Positions 17,341-25,538 of a stretch of 64,000 nucleotides of DNA are shown here, piece after piece. Source of the DNA: VRUE01 sp963788975. GTDB taxonomy: Bacteria; Actinomycetota; Thermoleophilia; Solirubrobacterales; 70-9. How positions within the stretch are numbered: the first letter of the stretch is position 1; each line of letters starts with the position of its first letter. The translations under genes were made by a program, and so were the position numbers. The stretch covers positions 1,054,001-1,118,000 of the forward strand of contig CAWBIJ010000004.1 in NCBI GenBank assembly GCA_963788975.1, written 5' to 3'. A model generated the notes under the pieces. The model had not been told where the DNA came from. It worked only from the letters and a program-made list of their open reading frames with translations, and searched no databases.

Positions 17341-17613
17341 CTAAGAACCGAGCAGGCCAGCCATCACGCCGAAGCCCGTAATGATGGCGGCAGTCAGTGA
17401 GATGACGCCGTAGACCATCGTGCGCTGCATCGAATCGAGGCGGGCATTGATTCCCCCCATCTCCGTGCGCATCTCCCGCATCTCGAATTCGACTCGGCCC
17501 AAGCGCCTGTCCACTTCGTCGAATCGTTCGTCGACGCGGTCGAAGCGTTCGTCCACCCGCGCACGGAAATGGTCGAGCCGCTCGTCTGTCCAGCTTTCCC
17601 TCATCGCCTCCAT
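17341..17613 (-). CDS. Small coiled-coil membrane protein, paralogue 1
   Basis: The protein has 90 aa. Residues about 5-60 are heptad-like charged repeats (RVDERFDRVDERFDEVDRR) predicted to be a coiled coil. About 65-88 form one membrane helix (VYGVISLTAAIITGFGVMAG). It is clearly related to the product of 19990-20283: both begin MEAM, then SWTDERL, and share ARLD, then QRTM before the helix. The two genes bracket the MMPL transporter and share about 60 bp of upstream sequence. No known function; an oligomeric membrane scaffold or transporter accessory is possible. Confidence 0.72.
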   Translation of the reverse strand: MEAMRESWTDERLDHFRARVDERFDRVDERFDEVDRRLGRVEFEMREMRTEMGGINARLDSMQRTMVYGVISLTAAIITGFGVMAGLLGS

Positions 17614-17620
17614 GATGATC

Positions 17621-17684
17621 CCATGTTAATGAGTTGTCTGCACGCTGGAGGGCGCGAACGTGAAATCTCTGTGCCAACTTGCGC
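17621..17684. repeat. Conserved region upstream of coiled-coil gene 1
   Basis: This stretch matches 20291-20354 upstream of the paralogue. The shared blocks are TAATGAG, TGTCTGCA and CGTGAAATCTCTGTGCCA (plus strand), separated by a variable middle of about 13 nt. It probably carries the promoter of both minus-strand genes. Confidence 0.6.
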
Positions 17685-17803
17685 GCGGATGTGTCAATTC
17701 AGGGCCGATGAGACGATCTCGATAGCTTGCGGGCCTCCCAACCGATGAGTTTTCGCCCTACTCGCGGTCTCAGTCAACGCAAACTTCGAACTGGAGGTGG
17801 TCC

Positions 17804-19969
17804 GTGGCATCGCTGACCCGCTGGGTGCTCGCCCACAAGCGCACCGTCGTCATCACCTGGATCGTCCTGACGATCGCCGGCATGGCTGCCGCCGGGCCAG
17901 CCTCGGAAGCGCTCGAGCCCGAGTTCTCGGTTCCCGACAAGGAGGGCTGGGAGACCAACGTCGAGATCGCCAACACCTACTTCGGCACCGGCGGCGACAC
18001 TTCGCCGCTGCTCCCCGTCGCCACGATCCCACCCGGCGAGTCGGTCGACTCCCCCGCGGTGAAAGCCGACCTGGCGCGGCTCGACAAGCGGCTGGAAAAA
18101 GCGCTGCCCAACTCGCGCCTCGCCTCCTTCGCCTCGACCGGCGACGAGACCTTCGTCTCCGACGACGGCCGCACCACCTTCGCGATCGTCTACCCCCAGC
18201 CCGACCCCGACTCGGCCTTCGGCGAAAACCCGAAAGCGGAGGAAGCGGCGAGCGCGGTGCTGGCGGACGCCACCGTCGCCGGGGAGCAGGTGCGCCTGAC
18301 CGGCTTCGACGCCCTCTTCGAGGACAGCGGCGCCGGCAACGAAGGGCCCGGCGTGCTGATCGAGGCGCTGATCGGCGGCTTCGGCGCGCTGCTGGTGCTG
18401 ATCTTCGTCTTCGCCTCCTTCCTCGCGGTGGTCCCGATCCTGATGGCGGCGGTCTCGATCCTCACCACCTTCCTGCTGCTGCTGGGACTGGCCGAAGCGA
18501 CCGAGGTCTCGCCGATCGTCCAGTTCCTGATCGCCCTGATCGGGCTCGGCGTCGCGATCGACTACTCGCTGATCGTCGTCTCCCGCTGGCGCGAGGAGCG
18601 CACCCACGGGCGCAGCGGCGACGAGGCGGTGCAGCGGGCGATGGAAACCGCCGGGCGGGCCGTCGTCTTCAGCGGCATCACGGTGGCGATCGGACTGCTG
18701 GCCCTGATCGCCCTGCCCCTCCCCTTCCTGCGCTCGATGGGCTACGGCGGGATGCTGATCCCGCTGGTCTCGACCTTGGTCGCGATCACCCTGCTGCCAG
18801 TGGTACTCGCCAGATTCGGCGGCCGCCTGGACTGGCCGCACCGGCGCACCGATGACAAGGCGAGCCGCAACTGGACCCGCTGGGCGGAAGCGGTCGCGCG
18901 GCGGCGCTGGCTCGCAGCCGGCGCTGGGATGGCCGTGATCCTCGCCCTCGTCTTCGCCGCCACCGACCTGCAGCTCGGCGCCTCCGACGCCAACACGGTC
19001 GCCAAGGAGGGCGAATCGAAGGACGCGCTGACGCAGCTCGAAGACTCCGGTATCGGCGAGGGCTCGCTGCTGCCGCACGAGATCCTGGTCACGGGCGGCA
19101 CCGACCCGGCCCTAGTGGCGAGAGACCTGAACGAAGTCGAGGGCATCCACGGCGCCGTCGCTCCCAGCAACTCCGACTGGCAGCGGGGAGGGACCGCGGT
19201 GGTCGAGGCGATCCCGATCCCCGACAGCGGCAGCGAGGAGGGGGAGGCGACGCTGGCCGAGGTGCGTGAGGTCGCCCACGCGGCCGGCCCCGACGTGCGG
19301 GTCGGCGGCCAGCCCGCCGCCAACGACGACTTCATCGACGCCGTCTACGGCAGCTTCCCGCTGATGATCGCCCTGATCACGATCACCACCTTCATCCTCC
19401 TGGCGCGGGCCTTCCGCTCGCTACTGCTGCCGCTGAAGGCGATTGTGCTCAACATCCTCAGCGTCGCCGCCGCCTGGGGCGTGCTGGTCCTGGTCTGGCA
19501 GCACGGCTACGGCTCGGAGCTGATCTTCGGCATCGAGGCGACCGGCTCGATCCCCTCCTGGATGCCGCTGATGATCTTCGCCTTCCTCTTCGGCCTCTCG
19601 ATGGACTACGAGGTCTTCATCCTCTCCCGGATGCGAGAGGAATACGACCGCACCGGCTCGACCGACATCGCCGTGATCCAGGGCATCGGCCGCACAGGCC
19701 GCCTCGTCACCAGCGCCGCCCTGATCCTCTTCCTCGCCTTTACCGCGATGGCCTCGGGACCGGGGACCGACCTGAAGATGATGGCGACAGGTCTCGCGGC
19801 CGGGATCTTGCTCGACGCAACGGTAGTCCGAGCCATGATAGTCCCCGCCGTGATCGCCTTGATGGGCCGCTGGAACTGGTGGCTGCCGGAGCGGCCGGCC
19901 CGGTGGCTGCGCGTCGAGCCCTCGGCGCTGGCGCCGCCGCGGGCAGCGACTAGTGAGGGCGAGGCGTGA
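17804..19969 (+). CDS. MMPL/RND family transporter
   Basis: The protein has 721 aa from GTG behind GGAGGTGG. It has the two-fold RND layout: helix 1 at about 15-35, an extracytoplasmic domain, five or six helices at about 190-350, a second lone helix at about 370-390, a second loop, and a final helix set at about 510-690. Signature segments are LGVAIDYSLIVVSRWREER in repeat 1 and the matching GLSMDYEVFILSRMREEYD in repeat 2; their acidic residues serve proton coupling. The family exports lipids, siderophores or drugs across the actinobacterial membrane. It is flanked by two paralogous coiled-coil membrane genes, with a TetR gene just beyond, which probably form one functional island. Confidence 0.93.
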   Translation: MASLTRWVLAHKRTVVITWIVLTIAGMAAAGPASEALEPEFSVPDKEGWETNVEIANTYFGTGGDTSPLLPVATIPPGESVDSPAVKADLARLDKRLEKALPNSRLASFASTGDETFVSDDGRTTFAIVYPQPDPDSAFGENPKAEEAASAVLADATVAGEQVRLTGFDALFEDSGAGNEGPGVLIEALIGGFGALLVLIFVFASFLAVVPILMAAVSILTTFLLLLGLAEATEVSPIVQFLIALIGLGVAIDYSLIVVSRWREERTHGRSGDEAVQRAMETAGRAVVFSGITVAIGLLALIALPLPFLRSMGYGGMLIPLVSTLVAITLLPVVLARFGGRLDWPHRRTDDKASRNWTRWAEAVARRRWLAAGAGMAVILALVFAATDLQLGASDANTVAKEGESKDALTQLEDSGIGEGSLLPHEILVTGGTDPALVARDLNEVEGIHGAVAPSNSDWQRGGTAVVEAIPIPDSGSEEGEATLAEVREVAHAAGPDVRVGGQPAANDDFIDAVYGSFPLMIALITITTFILLARAFRSLLLPLKAIVLNILSVAAAWGVLVLVWQHGYGSELIFGIEATGSIPSWMPLMIFAFLFGLSMDYEVFILSRMREEYDRTGSTDIAVIQGIGRTGRLVTSAALILFLAFTAMASGPGTDLKMMATGLAAGILLDATVVRAMIVPAVIALMGRWNWWLPERPARWLRVEPSALAPPRAATSEGEA

Positions 19970-19989
19970 GCTGGGAAGCGCCTGCGCTC

Positions 19990-20283
19990 TTAGAAAAGCT
20001 GGGCTGCCAGAAGCCCGGCTTGGGTGGCGATAAGGGTGACGAGCGCCGCAATCATCACGCCCGCGAACTGGATCATCGTGCGCTGGAGGGCGTCCAGGCG
20101 CGCGTTCAGCGCGTTGAAGCCTTTGTCCATACGCCGTTCGAGTGAGCCAAAGCGCCGGTCGACGGCTTCGAACTGCCGGTCGACGGTGTCGAAGCGGCGA
20201 TCGACAACATCGAACCGATCATCGATCCGGTCGAACCGCTCTTCCAGGCGCTCATCGGTCCAGCTCTTCGTCATCGCCTCCAT
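19990..20283 (-). CDS. Small coiled-coil membrane protein, paralogue 2
   Basis: The protein has 97 aa from ATG 20283. The heptad region is RFDRIDDRFDVVDRRFDTVD onward to about residue 65, then LNARLDALQRTM, then one membrane helix (FAGVMIAALVTLIATQAGLL). It is the paralogue of 17341-17613; the coiled coil is about one heptad unit longer. It lies 20 bp past the end of the convergent MMPL gene and downstream of the TetR gene on the same strand. Confidence 0.72.
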   Translation of the reverse strand: MEAMTKSWTDERLEERFDRIDDRFDVVDRRFDTVDRQFEAVDRRFGSLERRMDKGFNALNARLDALQRTMIQFAGVMIAALVTLIATQAGLLAAQLF

Positions 20284-20290
20284 AGCTTCG

Positions 20291-20354
20291 CATGGTAATG
20301 AGCTGTCTGCAACGCGTGACCCGCTAGCGTGAAATCTCTGTGCCAGCTTCCGCA
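20291..20354. repeat. Conserved region upstream of coiled-coil gene 2
   Basis: The second copy of the upstream block at 17621-17684. It overlaps the last codons of the TetR gene (20324-20354), so the duplicated segment either invaded that gene's end or arose from it. Confidence 0.6.
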
Positions 20355-20917
20355 CTTCGGGGTGCAATACAGCCCTCGAACTCTGCCGCTGTCGGTCCCT
20401 CTTCACTGACGGCTCGCCGAGCGACCAGTGCGACCATTGCGGCGACGGTCGCCCAGGTCTCGCCCGAAAGCTCGGCAAGCCGCTCGATCGCAGCGTGCTG
20501 GAGCCGCACCCCCTCGGCGCCGCCGGCGAGGATCTCGACCGCGAGCAGGCGCGCGGTGGGGATGTCGCCCGCGAGCAGCTCAGCGGCGATGCGGATTCCG
20601 GCTTTCACCTTCGAGTCCCGCTCGACCTCCGTCTCGCACGCCGCTTCAACCGCCTCCAGCAGCCGCCCGAACAGCTCCTCGAAGCTCGCCAGCAGGCACG
20701 CCTGCCTGTCCTCGAACTGCTTATAGAAGCTGGCGGTGGAGACTGACGCCTGTCGCGTGATGTCGGCCACCGCGACCGCCGCATAACCCCGCTCCGCACA
20801 CACCTCCGCCATCGCCGCGATCAACCGTTCGCGCTGGTTGCGCTCGACCACCTCTCGAGGAATCCCGTGCTGTCCGCCGGGCAGCCTACGGATTCTGTCA
20901 GCGTCACCCTCGCCCAT
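20324..20917 (-). CDS. TetR/AcrR family regulator
   Basis: The protein has 197 aa from ATG 20917, chosen because TTGGCC-17-TACTCT lies 7 nt upstream. An N-terminal arm with the lineage signature (PGGQHGIPREVVERNQRERL) precedes the helix-turn-helix (AAVAVADITRQASVSTASFY), followed by the usual KQFEDRQACLLASF. The C-terminal ligand domain is generic. The nearest plausible target is the MMPL/coiled-coil group next to it. Repressor function is inferred from the family. Confidence 0.88.
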   Translation of the reverse strand: MGEGDADRIRRLPGGQHGIPREVVERNQRERLIAAMAEVCAERGYAAVAVADITRQASVSTASFYKQFEDRQACLLASFEELFGRLLEAVEAACETEVERDSKVKAGIRIAAELLAGDIPTARLLAVEILAGGAEGVRLQHAAIERLAELSGETWATVAAMVALVARRAVSEEGPTAAEFEGCIAPRSAEAGTEISR

Positions 20918-20924
20918 GGTCAAG

Positions 20925-20953
20925 AGAGTAGACCGGGCCTTCAGGATGGCCAA
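20925..20953 (-). promoter_or_regulatory. Leaderless promoter of the TetR gene
   Basis: On the minus strand, TTGGCC (20948-20953), a 17-bp spacer and TACTCT (20925-20930) are followed by 7 nt and the ATG at 20917. Confidence 0.6.
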
Positions 20954-20984
20954 GTCGCTGCATAGGGCCGTTCCGCAAAAGCGG

Positions 20985-21017
20985 ATGGGCCCGGACGGGG
21001 ATGCCGTCCGGGCCCAT
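20985..21017 (-). terminator. Intrinsic-type terminator after the 397-aa secreted protein gene
   Basis: ATGGGCCCGGACGG (20985-20998) and CCGTCCGGGCCCAT (21004-21017) form a perfect 14-bp stem with a 5-nt loop, 24 nt past the stop. On the minus strand it is followed by CCGCTTTTGCGG, a second small hairpin containing T4. Confidence 0.8.
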
Positions 21018-21041
21018 ATAGCTGAATACCCTCAACCGTAC

Positions 21042-22235
21042 TTAGCCGATTTTGGCAACTTTCAGCAGAACGACACCTCCATATTTTCCGTCGCTATAGG
21101 AGCCCGAGGCAGGTTTGCCGGGGCATTTCGTTCCATCGACGATTTGGTAGGAGACGCCACTCACGTTCGCCTTCGCTTCGACCTTTGCGCTGCTGCCCGA
21201 GCCGACGTTGAAGAATTTCAATCCGGGACGGGTTTGACCCCCAACGATGACAACACATGCGGTGCTAGTGGGTTTGATTTCGATCGCGCACAAGCCCAGG
21301 TTTCCTGCCTGTGGACCGGCGACGTTGAAGTCGTAAAAGCAGCCTGCTTCCGGTGTCACGGTCGCGTTGATACCGGCGAAAGTGCACCCTCCATACGTCG
21401 GCGCCAAAATCAGGTCTTCGACGTCTTCGGTCAATCCTTCGGGGAAGAAGAATGATGGAGTGACGAATGTCGCCGTTTTGCAGGTCAGGTTGGCCCCCGG
21501 CCAAGTTCGGAGTACGATTTTCGCATACGGCACTCCTTCTACAGTTCCTTCAACCTGCTCTCCACTGATGATCGAGGGGTATAGATCGGAGTGGAATCGC
21601 GCCCCTTCTCCTTCTCCTATGATCGAGGCTCCAGGAAACGGTGCCACCGAGATCCCAGCCGAACTGCCTTCGCTTTGGCCTTTTACTGTCCACGTGGTGT
21701 CATAAGAGGCATCGTTAAAGACAGTTTCTTTGGGGCCACAGTTCGACGAGCTATGTGCTAGGCCTTCAGCTTCAGCATCGATCTCAATCGTTGCGCTGCT
21801 TCCCGTTCCTTTGTTTTGGAACGTAGCCGGAAGGCCTTTTTTGGTAAAGACCGTTACCAGACAAACGCCGACCGAAACAGTAAAAGAGCTGCACGAAACG
21901 CCACCTATGTCGAATGTTCCATTGGCGCTTTCAGATTCAGGGTGAAAGCTGAACTCGCATTTGTTCGCTGCGAATTTGCAGTTTTCGGAGAGTGTCGCCG
22001 TCAACGTCAGAGTTTCAGTGGGCTTGGTCATGTTACCCGCGAGAACTGGACTCGGGCATTTCGCGGTTCCCCAGTGGGTTGATAGATGCCCAAATGATTC
22101 AGGGCCTATATTCGCGCTGACGGTCGCGGGATATTTTTCTGCGGTAAAGACTCCCGGCGACGCCGAGGCGACGCCGGGGAGCCCTGCCAGGGCGAGCGCC
22201 ATCACGACGGCTAGCCCAAAGGACTTGATCTTCAC
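21042..22235 (-). CDS. Secreted protein with internal duplication, unknown function
   Basis: The protein has 397 aa. The signal peptide is MKIKSFGLAVVMALALAGLP, then VASA, and GGGAGGT stands upstream as ribosome site. The mature part seems to consist of two related beta-rich halves. CLVTVFTKKGLPATFQNKG, then GSSATIEI in half 1, parallels CVVIVGGQTRPGLKFFNVGS, then GSSAKVEA in half 2, and each half holds paired Cys. There are no catalytic motifs. The segment 21500-22200 is less GC-rich than neighbouring enzymes. It lies behind the two-gene secreted operon, beyond a hairpin. A wall-associated or adhesive role is possible but not shown. Confidence 0.75.
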   Translation of the reverse strand: MKIKSFGLAVVMALALAGLPGVASASPGVFTAEKYPATVSANIGPESFGHLSTHWGTAKCPSPVLAGNMTKPTETLTLTATLSENCKFAANKCEFSFHPESESANGTFDIGGVSCSSFTVSVGVCLVTVFTKKGLPATFQNKGTGSSATIEIDAEAEGLAHSSSNCGPKETVFNDASYDTTWTVKGQSEGSSAGISVAPFPGASIIGEGEGARFHSDLYPSIISGEQVEGTVEGVPYAKIVLRTWPGANLTCKTATFVTPSFFFPEGLTEDVEDLILAPTYGGCTFAGINATVTPEAGCFYDFNVAGPQAGNLGLCAIEIKPTSTACVVIVGGQTRPGLKFFNVGSGSSAKVEAKANVSGVSYQIVDGTKCPGKPASGSYSDGKYGGVVLLKVAKIG

Positions 22236-22248
22236 TTCTACCTCCCTT

Positions 22249-22269
22249 CCCGGCGGCTCAGCCGCCGGG
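22249..22269 (-). terminator. Hairpin between secreted-protein genes
   Basis: CCCGGCGGCT and AGCCGCCGGG form a 10-bp stem with a 1-nt centre, about 75 nt past the 1064-aa gene and a few nt before the ribosome site of the next gene. It could be a terminator or an attenuator. Confidence 0.5.
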
Positions 22270-22343
22270 GCTTGACTGGTTTGACTGGTTGGGGTGGTTG
22301 GTCTTAGGTGGTTGCTTCTAAGCTCTATGCGGCGCTGGGCGCT

Positions 22344-25300
22344 TTAGCGCCCTTTGCCTTTGCGCGAGGCCTTGCTGCAGCTATTTCGCATCGGCGGGTG
22401 CAGGGTGATCGCCCTGCCGTTGTGGGCCTTGAACTTGGCCGTCGCCCGGTAGGTCTTCTTGCAGAGGTTGCGGCTGTTGATCAGAAGACCCTTCTTGCCG
22501 CCGAGGAAGTCGAAGGCCGCCCAGGTGACCGGGGCGTCGGGGACGAGGTCGAAGGTGTTGCGGATCCCTCCCCGGATCGAGTCGATCCTTCCTACGAGGT
22601 TGAAGTCGACCCTGCCTCCCCTGAAGGCGACGACCAGGTCGGGGAGGAGGTTGTCGGAGGAGCGCAGGTAAATCGGCCCGCGCAGGGCTTCGTCAAGCAA
22701 CGGCGTCTTCACTTCGGCTTTGCCGTAGACGGAGGCGGCGGGGCAGTTGTCGGCTTTGAACTGGACCCTGGTGCAGACGGTGCCGATGTGGCTCTGGTCG
22801 AGGAACTCCGAGCGCGGCAGGGCGACGGAGGCCTTGGCGATGTTGGCGCCTCCGGCGGGCATCCTGACCACGGCTTTCAGTCGGGGATGGGCTCCGCGCT
22901 GGGTGCCGCCGAAGAGGCGGAAAGAGAGCGTGGGCTTGAAGCTCAGCGAAGCGCACTCGCCGACCTGGAAGGGGGTGGAGCGATTTACGAAGAGATCGTC
23001 AGCTGCCGTGAAGAGACTCCCTCCCACGCCGCCGATCAGGCCGTCGACCGACATCGGCGCGCAGCTGGTCGGGTTGATCGTCGTATCTGGCCGGTCCATC
23101 TTCAGGCGGATGTCCCTCACCCTGAGCAGCACGCCGTGGACGATCGCCGGGAAGGGGTCGGAGGTGGCTGTTACCTGCGCCGTCTCTGGATCGACGTTGA
23201 TCGCCGTGCGCACGAGGACCGAACCGAGGTCGTAGGGCCCTGCGAGAGCCGGGACGACTATCGCCAGGCTCAGCGGGGCTCCCTTATAGGGACCGGCTAG
23301 GAAGGCTTTGCCGAGAAAGTAGTTGGGACCCGTTCCTGCTCCCACCCCGGTGTTGACCGTGCCCACTTGAGAAGCGAGAGGGCAGCTCGGGCTGGCCGAC
23401 TCGGATGCTCCCGTTCCCTCGGCGGTCGAGATCGAATTGATCGCCGCCTCGGGGCAGAACGGGATGCCGGCGATCTTGGCGACCAGCCCTGGAGGCAGGG
23501 TCGCGGTGACGCTCGAGATCTCCTGGTCGGCGTCGGTGCGGTCGAGGCGAAAGACGAAGGGCGAGTAGCTACCCGCCGTGGGGTTCAGCGTGCCGGCGCT
23601 CATTCGTGGCGCGAAGGGGCGTGATGCTGCGCTCGGCGGGCAGGGGCCGCCGCCTGGACCCTCTGAGACCTCGTAGGTATTCGAAGCATCGACTGGTTTC
23701 GTCGGCTGGGTGTAGGAGGCGACCTCGATCTCGATCTTGTGAGTACCGCAACTGGGTGGGTTGATCAGCGGCGCCCTCTGACCGCTCCGAAAGCTCAGCG
23801 TGAAGTCTTCGAAGGGGAACTGCGGCAAGTCATCGAAGGTCGTCGTGATCTGGCCTGTCACCGGGTGCAGGTCGATCCGGCCTGGGATCTTGACCAGGGC
23901 GCCGCGTTCTTCGGTGTCCTCGACCGCCATGTACATGGCGAAGGTCGACTGGAAGGGGTTGTCGCCCTGCTTGGCCAGGTACATCGAGCCGACCACCGGT
24001 TTCGGCAGAAGCGGCGTGGCCAGGCTGACCTCTCCGATCCGCGAGTTGTCGGGGCATTTGACCGGGTTGTTGGTGAAGAGGCCGATCTGGGCAGGCGTGC
24101 AGCCGTCGAGGCCGTCGGCGAATGAAGGCGAGACCGTCATCCCCTCGGGCAGGGTGACCACGGTCCTCTTCACCGGTGGCGTCGCCGGCGCATTGGCGTT
24201 GTCGACCTGGGGGACCTGAATCGAGACGTCGAGGCCGGTCGGGGTGTTCGCCTGCCGCCCGGTTGGGTTGATCTCGACCGAGGGCTCAAACACCGGCTTA
24301 TCGCAATCGGTCGTCTGGCCAGGCATGGTGTAGGTGACGTCGGGGCCGAAGACGCCCGTGTTCTCCCAGGAGTCGTAGTGGTGCAGGCGCATCTGGTGGT
24401 CTACGCCACACTCGAAGGGCACCGTGAGGAATGCTTTGCGCGGCGCGGTGCTCGGACAGTCCACGCTGGTGTCGGCGAAGCCGCAACGCTCCGAATCGTG
24501 GGAGGGGTCGGCGGGGATGCCCCAGACGGTCAGCTTCTGGTTGAACGGTGGCAAAGACTCGTTGATGCTGGGAACCGAGGTCGTAACGGCATAGCGCTCG
24601 GTGGGGTCCAGAGAGGCGTTGATGTGGACCGGCTGCGCCGCGAAGTCGAAAGCGAGATCGCTCACAGAGCCGCGGGGATGGGCGAGATTGAAGACGGAAG
24701 CGCTAGAGCCACCGAGATGAATGTCGGAGCTCAAGGGAGTGAGCACGATGTCGATCACGCCCACCTGAGTCGAGTCCGGGCAGGTCCCTGATGAAAATTC
24801 CGCCGCGCTGCACTCGGGAACCGCGGTGGGATCGCCGAGGAAGCCGGGTGGAAGGTTGACCTTGAGGTTGCGGATGTTCTCGACAGGAGACTTGTGGACC
24901 GGATCCGCCCCCGGACGATGAACGGTGTTGAAGTCGAAGGCGAAGGTCGCCAACTCAGGATGGGCTCCGGACTGTCGCACTGGCGTAAGGCTGTCGGGCC
25001 GGAAGAAATCGGCCTGGAAACTGCCGGGAAAGATGCCGAAGGATGCCGGCTCGGAACTGATGGGAGTCGTCTCGGCGTCGGCCACCGTCTCGGCACCGCC
25101 GCCCGCGACGCTCGCCGTCGTGGTGAGGGCACCACTGGCGGAGGAGTCGACATCGACCGTGAGGATCGGGCCCACCGTGAAGCGGTGGCGGGCGACGGAG
25201 TCGCTCGAGGTGCAGACGACGGTGCTGGCGCCAGCGACATCTGGACAGGACCAGGTAGTTCCATTGAATCCCGTCACGTCCATATTGCTCGACACCGAAG

Positions 25301-25538
25301 TGCCCGTGAGCCCACTCGGAAGGTTGACGGTAAGGGTGATCGGCCCACTGGTTTCGGTATCGCCGACATTCTTGATCCTGAACCAGTACTCGGCGTTGCC
25401 ACCTGGAGGAAAGTTGGTCTCGTTGTGGCTGATGGAGAGATCCCAGGCCGGAGCGGCGGAGGCGGAGGCGGCTCCAACCGCACCCAGTGCAGTAAGCGCT
25501 GAGAGGATGGCCAGTAGGGCTGCGCGTCGAAGCTTCAT
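22344..25538 (-). CDS. Large secreted beta-rich protein with DUF11-like start
   Basis: The protein has 1064 aa with a signal peptide of about 26 residues (ALGAVGAASASAAPAW). Residues about 35-130 resemble a DUF11-type surface domain (NVGDTETSGPITLTVNLPSG). Three later units share a theme of LPxGxxxxP, then C, then ATPLLPKPVVGSMYLA or similar (about 225, 455 and 690), suggesting repeats of one large domain. A last unit ends in a basic tail with Cys (NLCKKTYRATAKF, SCSKASRKGKGR). ATG 25538 overlaps the previous stop as ATGA, so it is translated with the NHL/FN3 protein upstream. The product is probably surface-bound; function unknown. Confidence 0.8.
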   Translation of the reverse strand: MKLRRAALLAILSALTALGAVGAASASAAPAWDLSISHNETNFPPGGNAEYWFRIKNVGDTETSGPITLTVNLPSGLTGTSVSSNMDVTGFNGTTWSCPDVAGASTVVCTSSDSVARHRFTVGPILTVDVDSSASGALTTTASVAGGGAETVADAETTPISSEPASFGIFPGSFQADFFRPDSLTPVRQSGAHPELATFAFDFNTVHRPGADPVHKSPVENIRNLKVNLPPGFLGDPTAVPECSAAEFSSGTCPDSTQVGVIDIVLTPLSSDIHLGGSSASVFNLAHPRGSVSDLAFDFAAQPVHINASLDPTERYAVTTSVPSINESLPPFNQKLTVWGIPADPSHDSERCGFADTSVDCPSTAPRKAFLTVPFECGVDHQMRLHHYDSWENTGVFGPDVTYTMPGQTTDCDKPVFEPSVEINPTGRQANTPTGLDVSIQVPQVDNANAPATPPVKRTVVTLPEGMTVSPSFADGLDGCTPAQIGLFTNNPVKCPDNSRIGEVSLATPLLPKPVVGSMYLAKQGDNPFQSTFAMYMAVEDTEERGALVKIPGRIDLHPVTGQITTTFDDLPQFPFEDFTLSFRSGQRAPLINPPSCGTHKIEIEVASYTQPTKPVDASNTYEVSEGPGGGPCPPSAASRPFAPRMSAGTLNPTAGSYSPFVFRLDRTDADQEISSVTATLPPGLVAKIAGIPFCPEAAINSISTAEGTGASESASPSCPLASQVGTVNTGVGAGTGPNYFLGKAFLAGPYKGAPLSLAIVVPALAGPYDLGSVLVRTAINVDPETAQVTATSDPFPAIVHGVLLRVRDIRLKMDRPDTTINPTSCAPMSVDGLIGGVGGSLFTAADDLFVNRSTPFQVGECASLSFKPTLSFRLFGGTQRGAHPRLKAVVRMPAGGANIAKASVALPRSEFLDQSHIGTVCTRVQFKADNCPAASVYGKAEVKTPLLDEALRGPIYLRSSDNLLPDLVVAFRGGRVDFNLVGRIDSIRGGIRNTFDLVPDAPVTWAAFDFLGGKKGLLINSRNLCKKTYRATAKFKAHNGRAITLHPPMRNSCSKASRKGKGR

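Noticed and set aside
17774..19078. Long minus-strand frame across the MMPL gene
   Set aside because: Antisense shadow rich in Gln, Asp and Arg with no domain; MMPL motifs are on the plus strand.
20918..20953. N-terminal extension of the TetR gene from a TTG at 20953
   Set aside because: The TTG belongs to the -35 box TTGGCC; the ATG at 20917 is correctly spaced from the -10 box.
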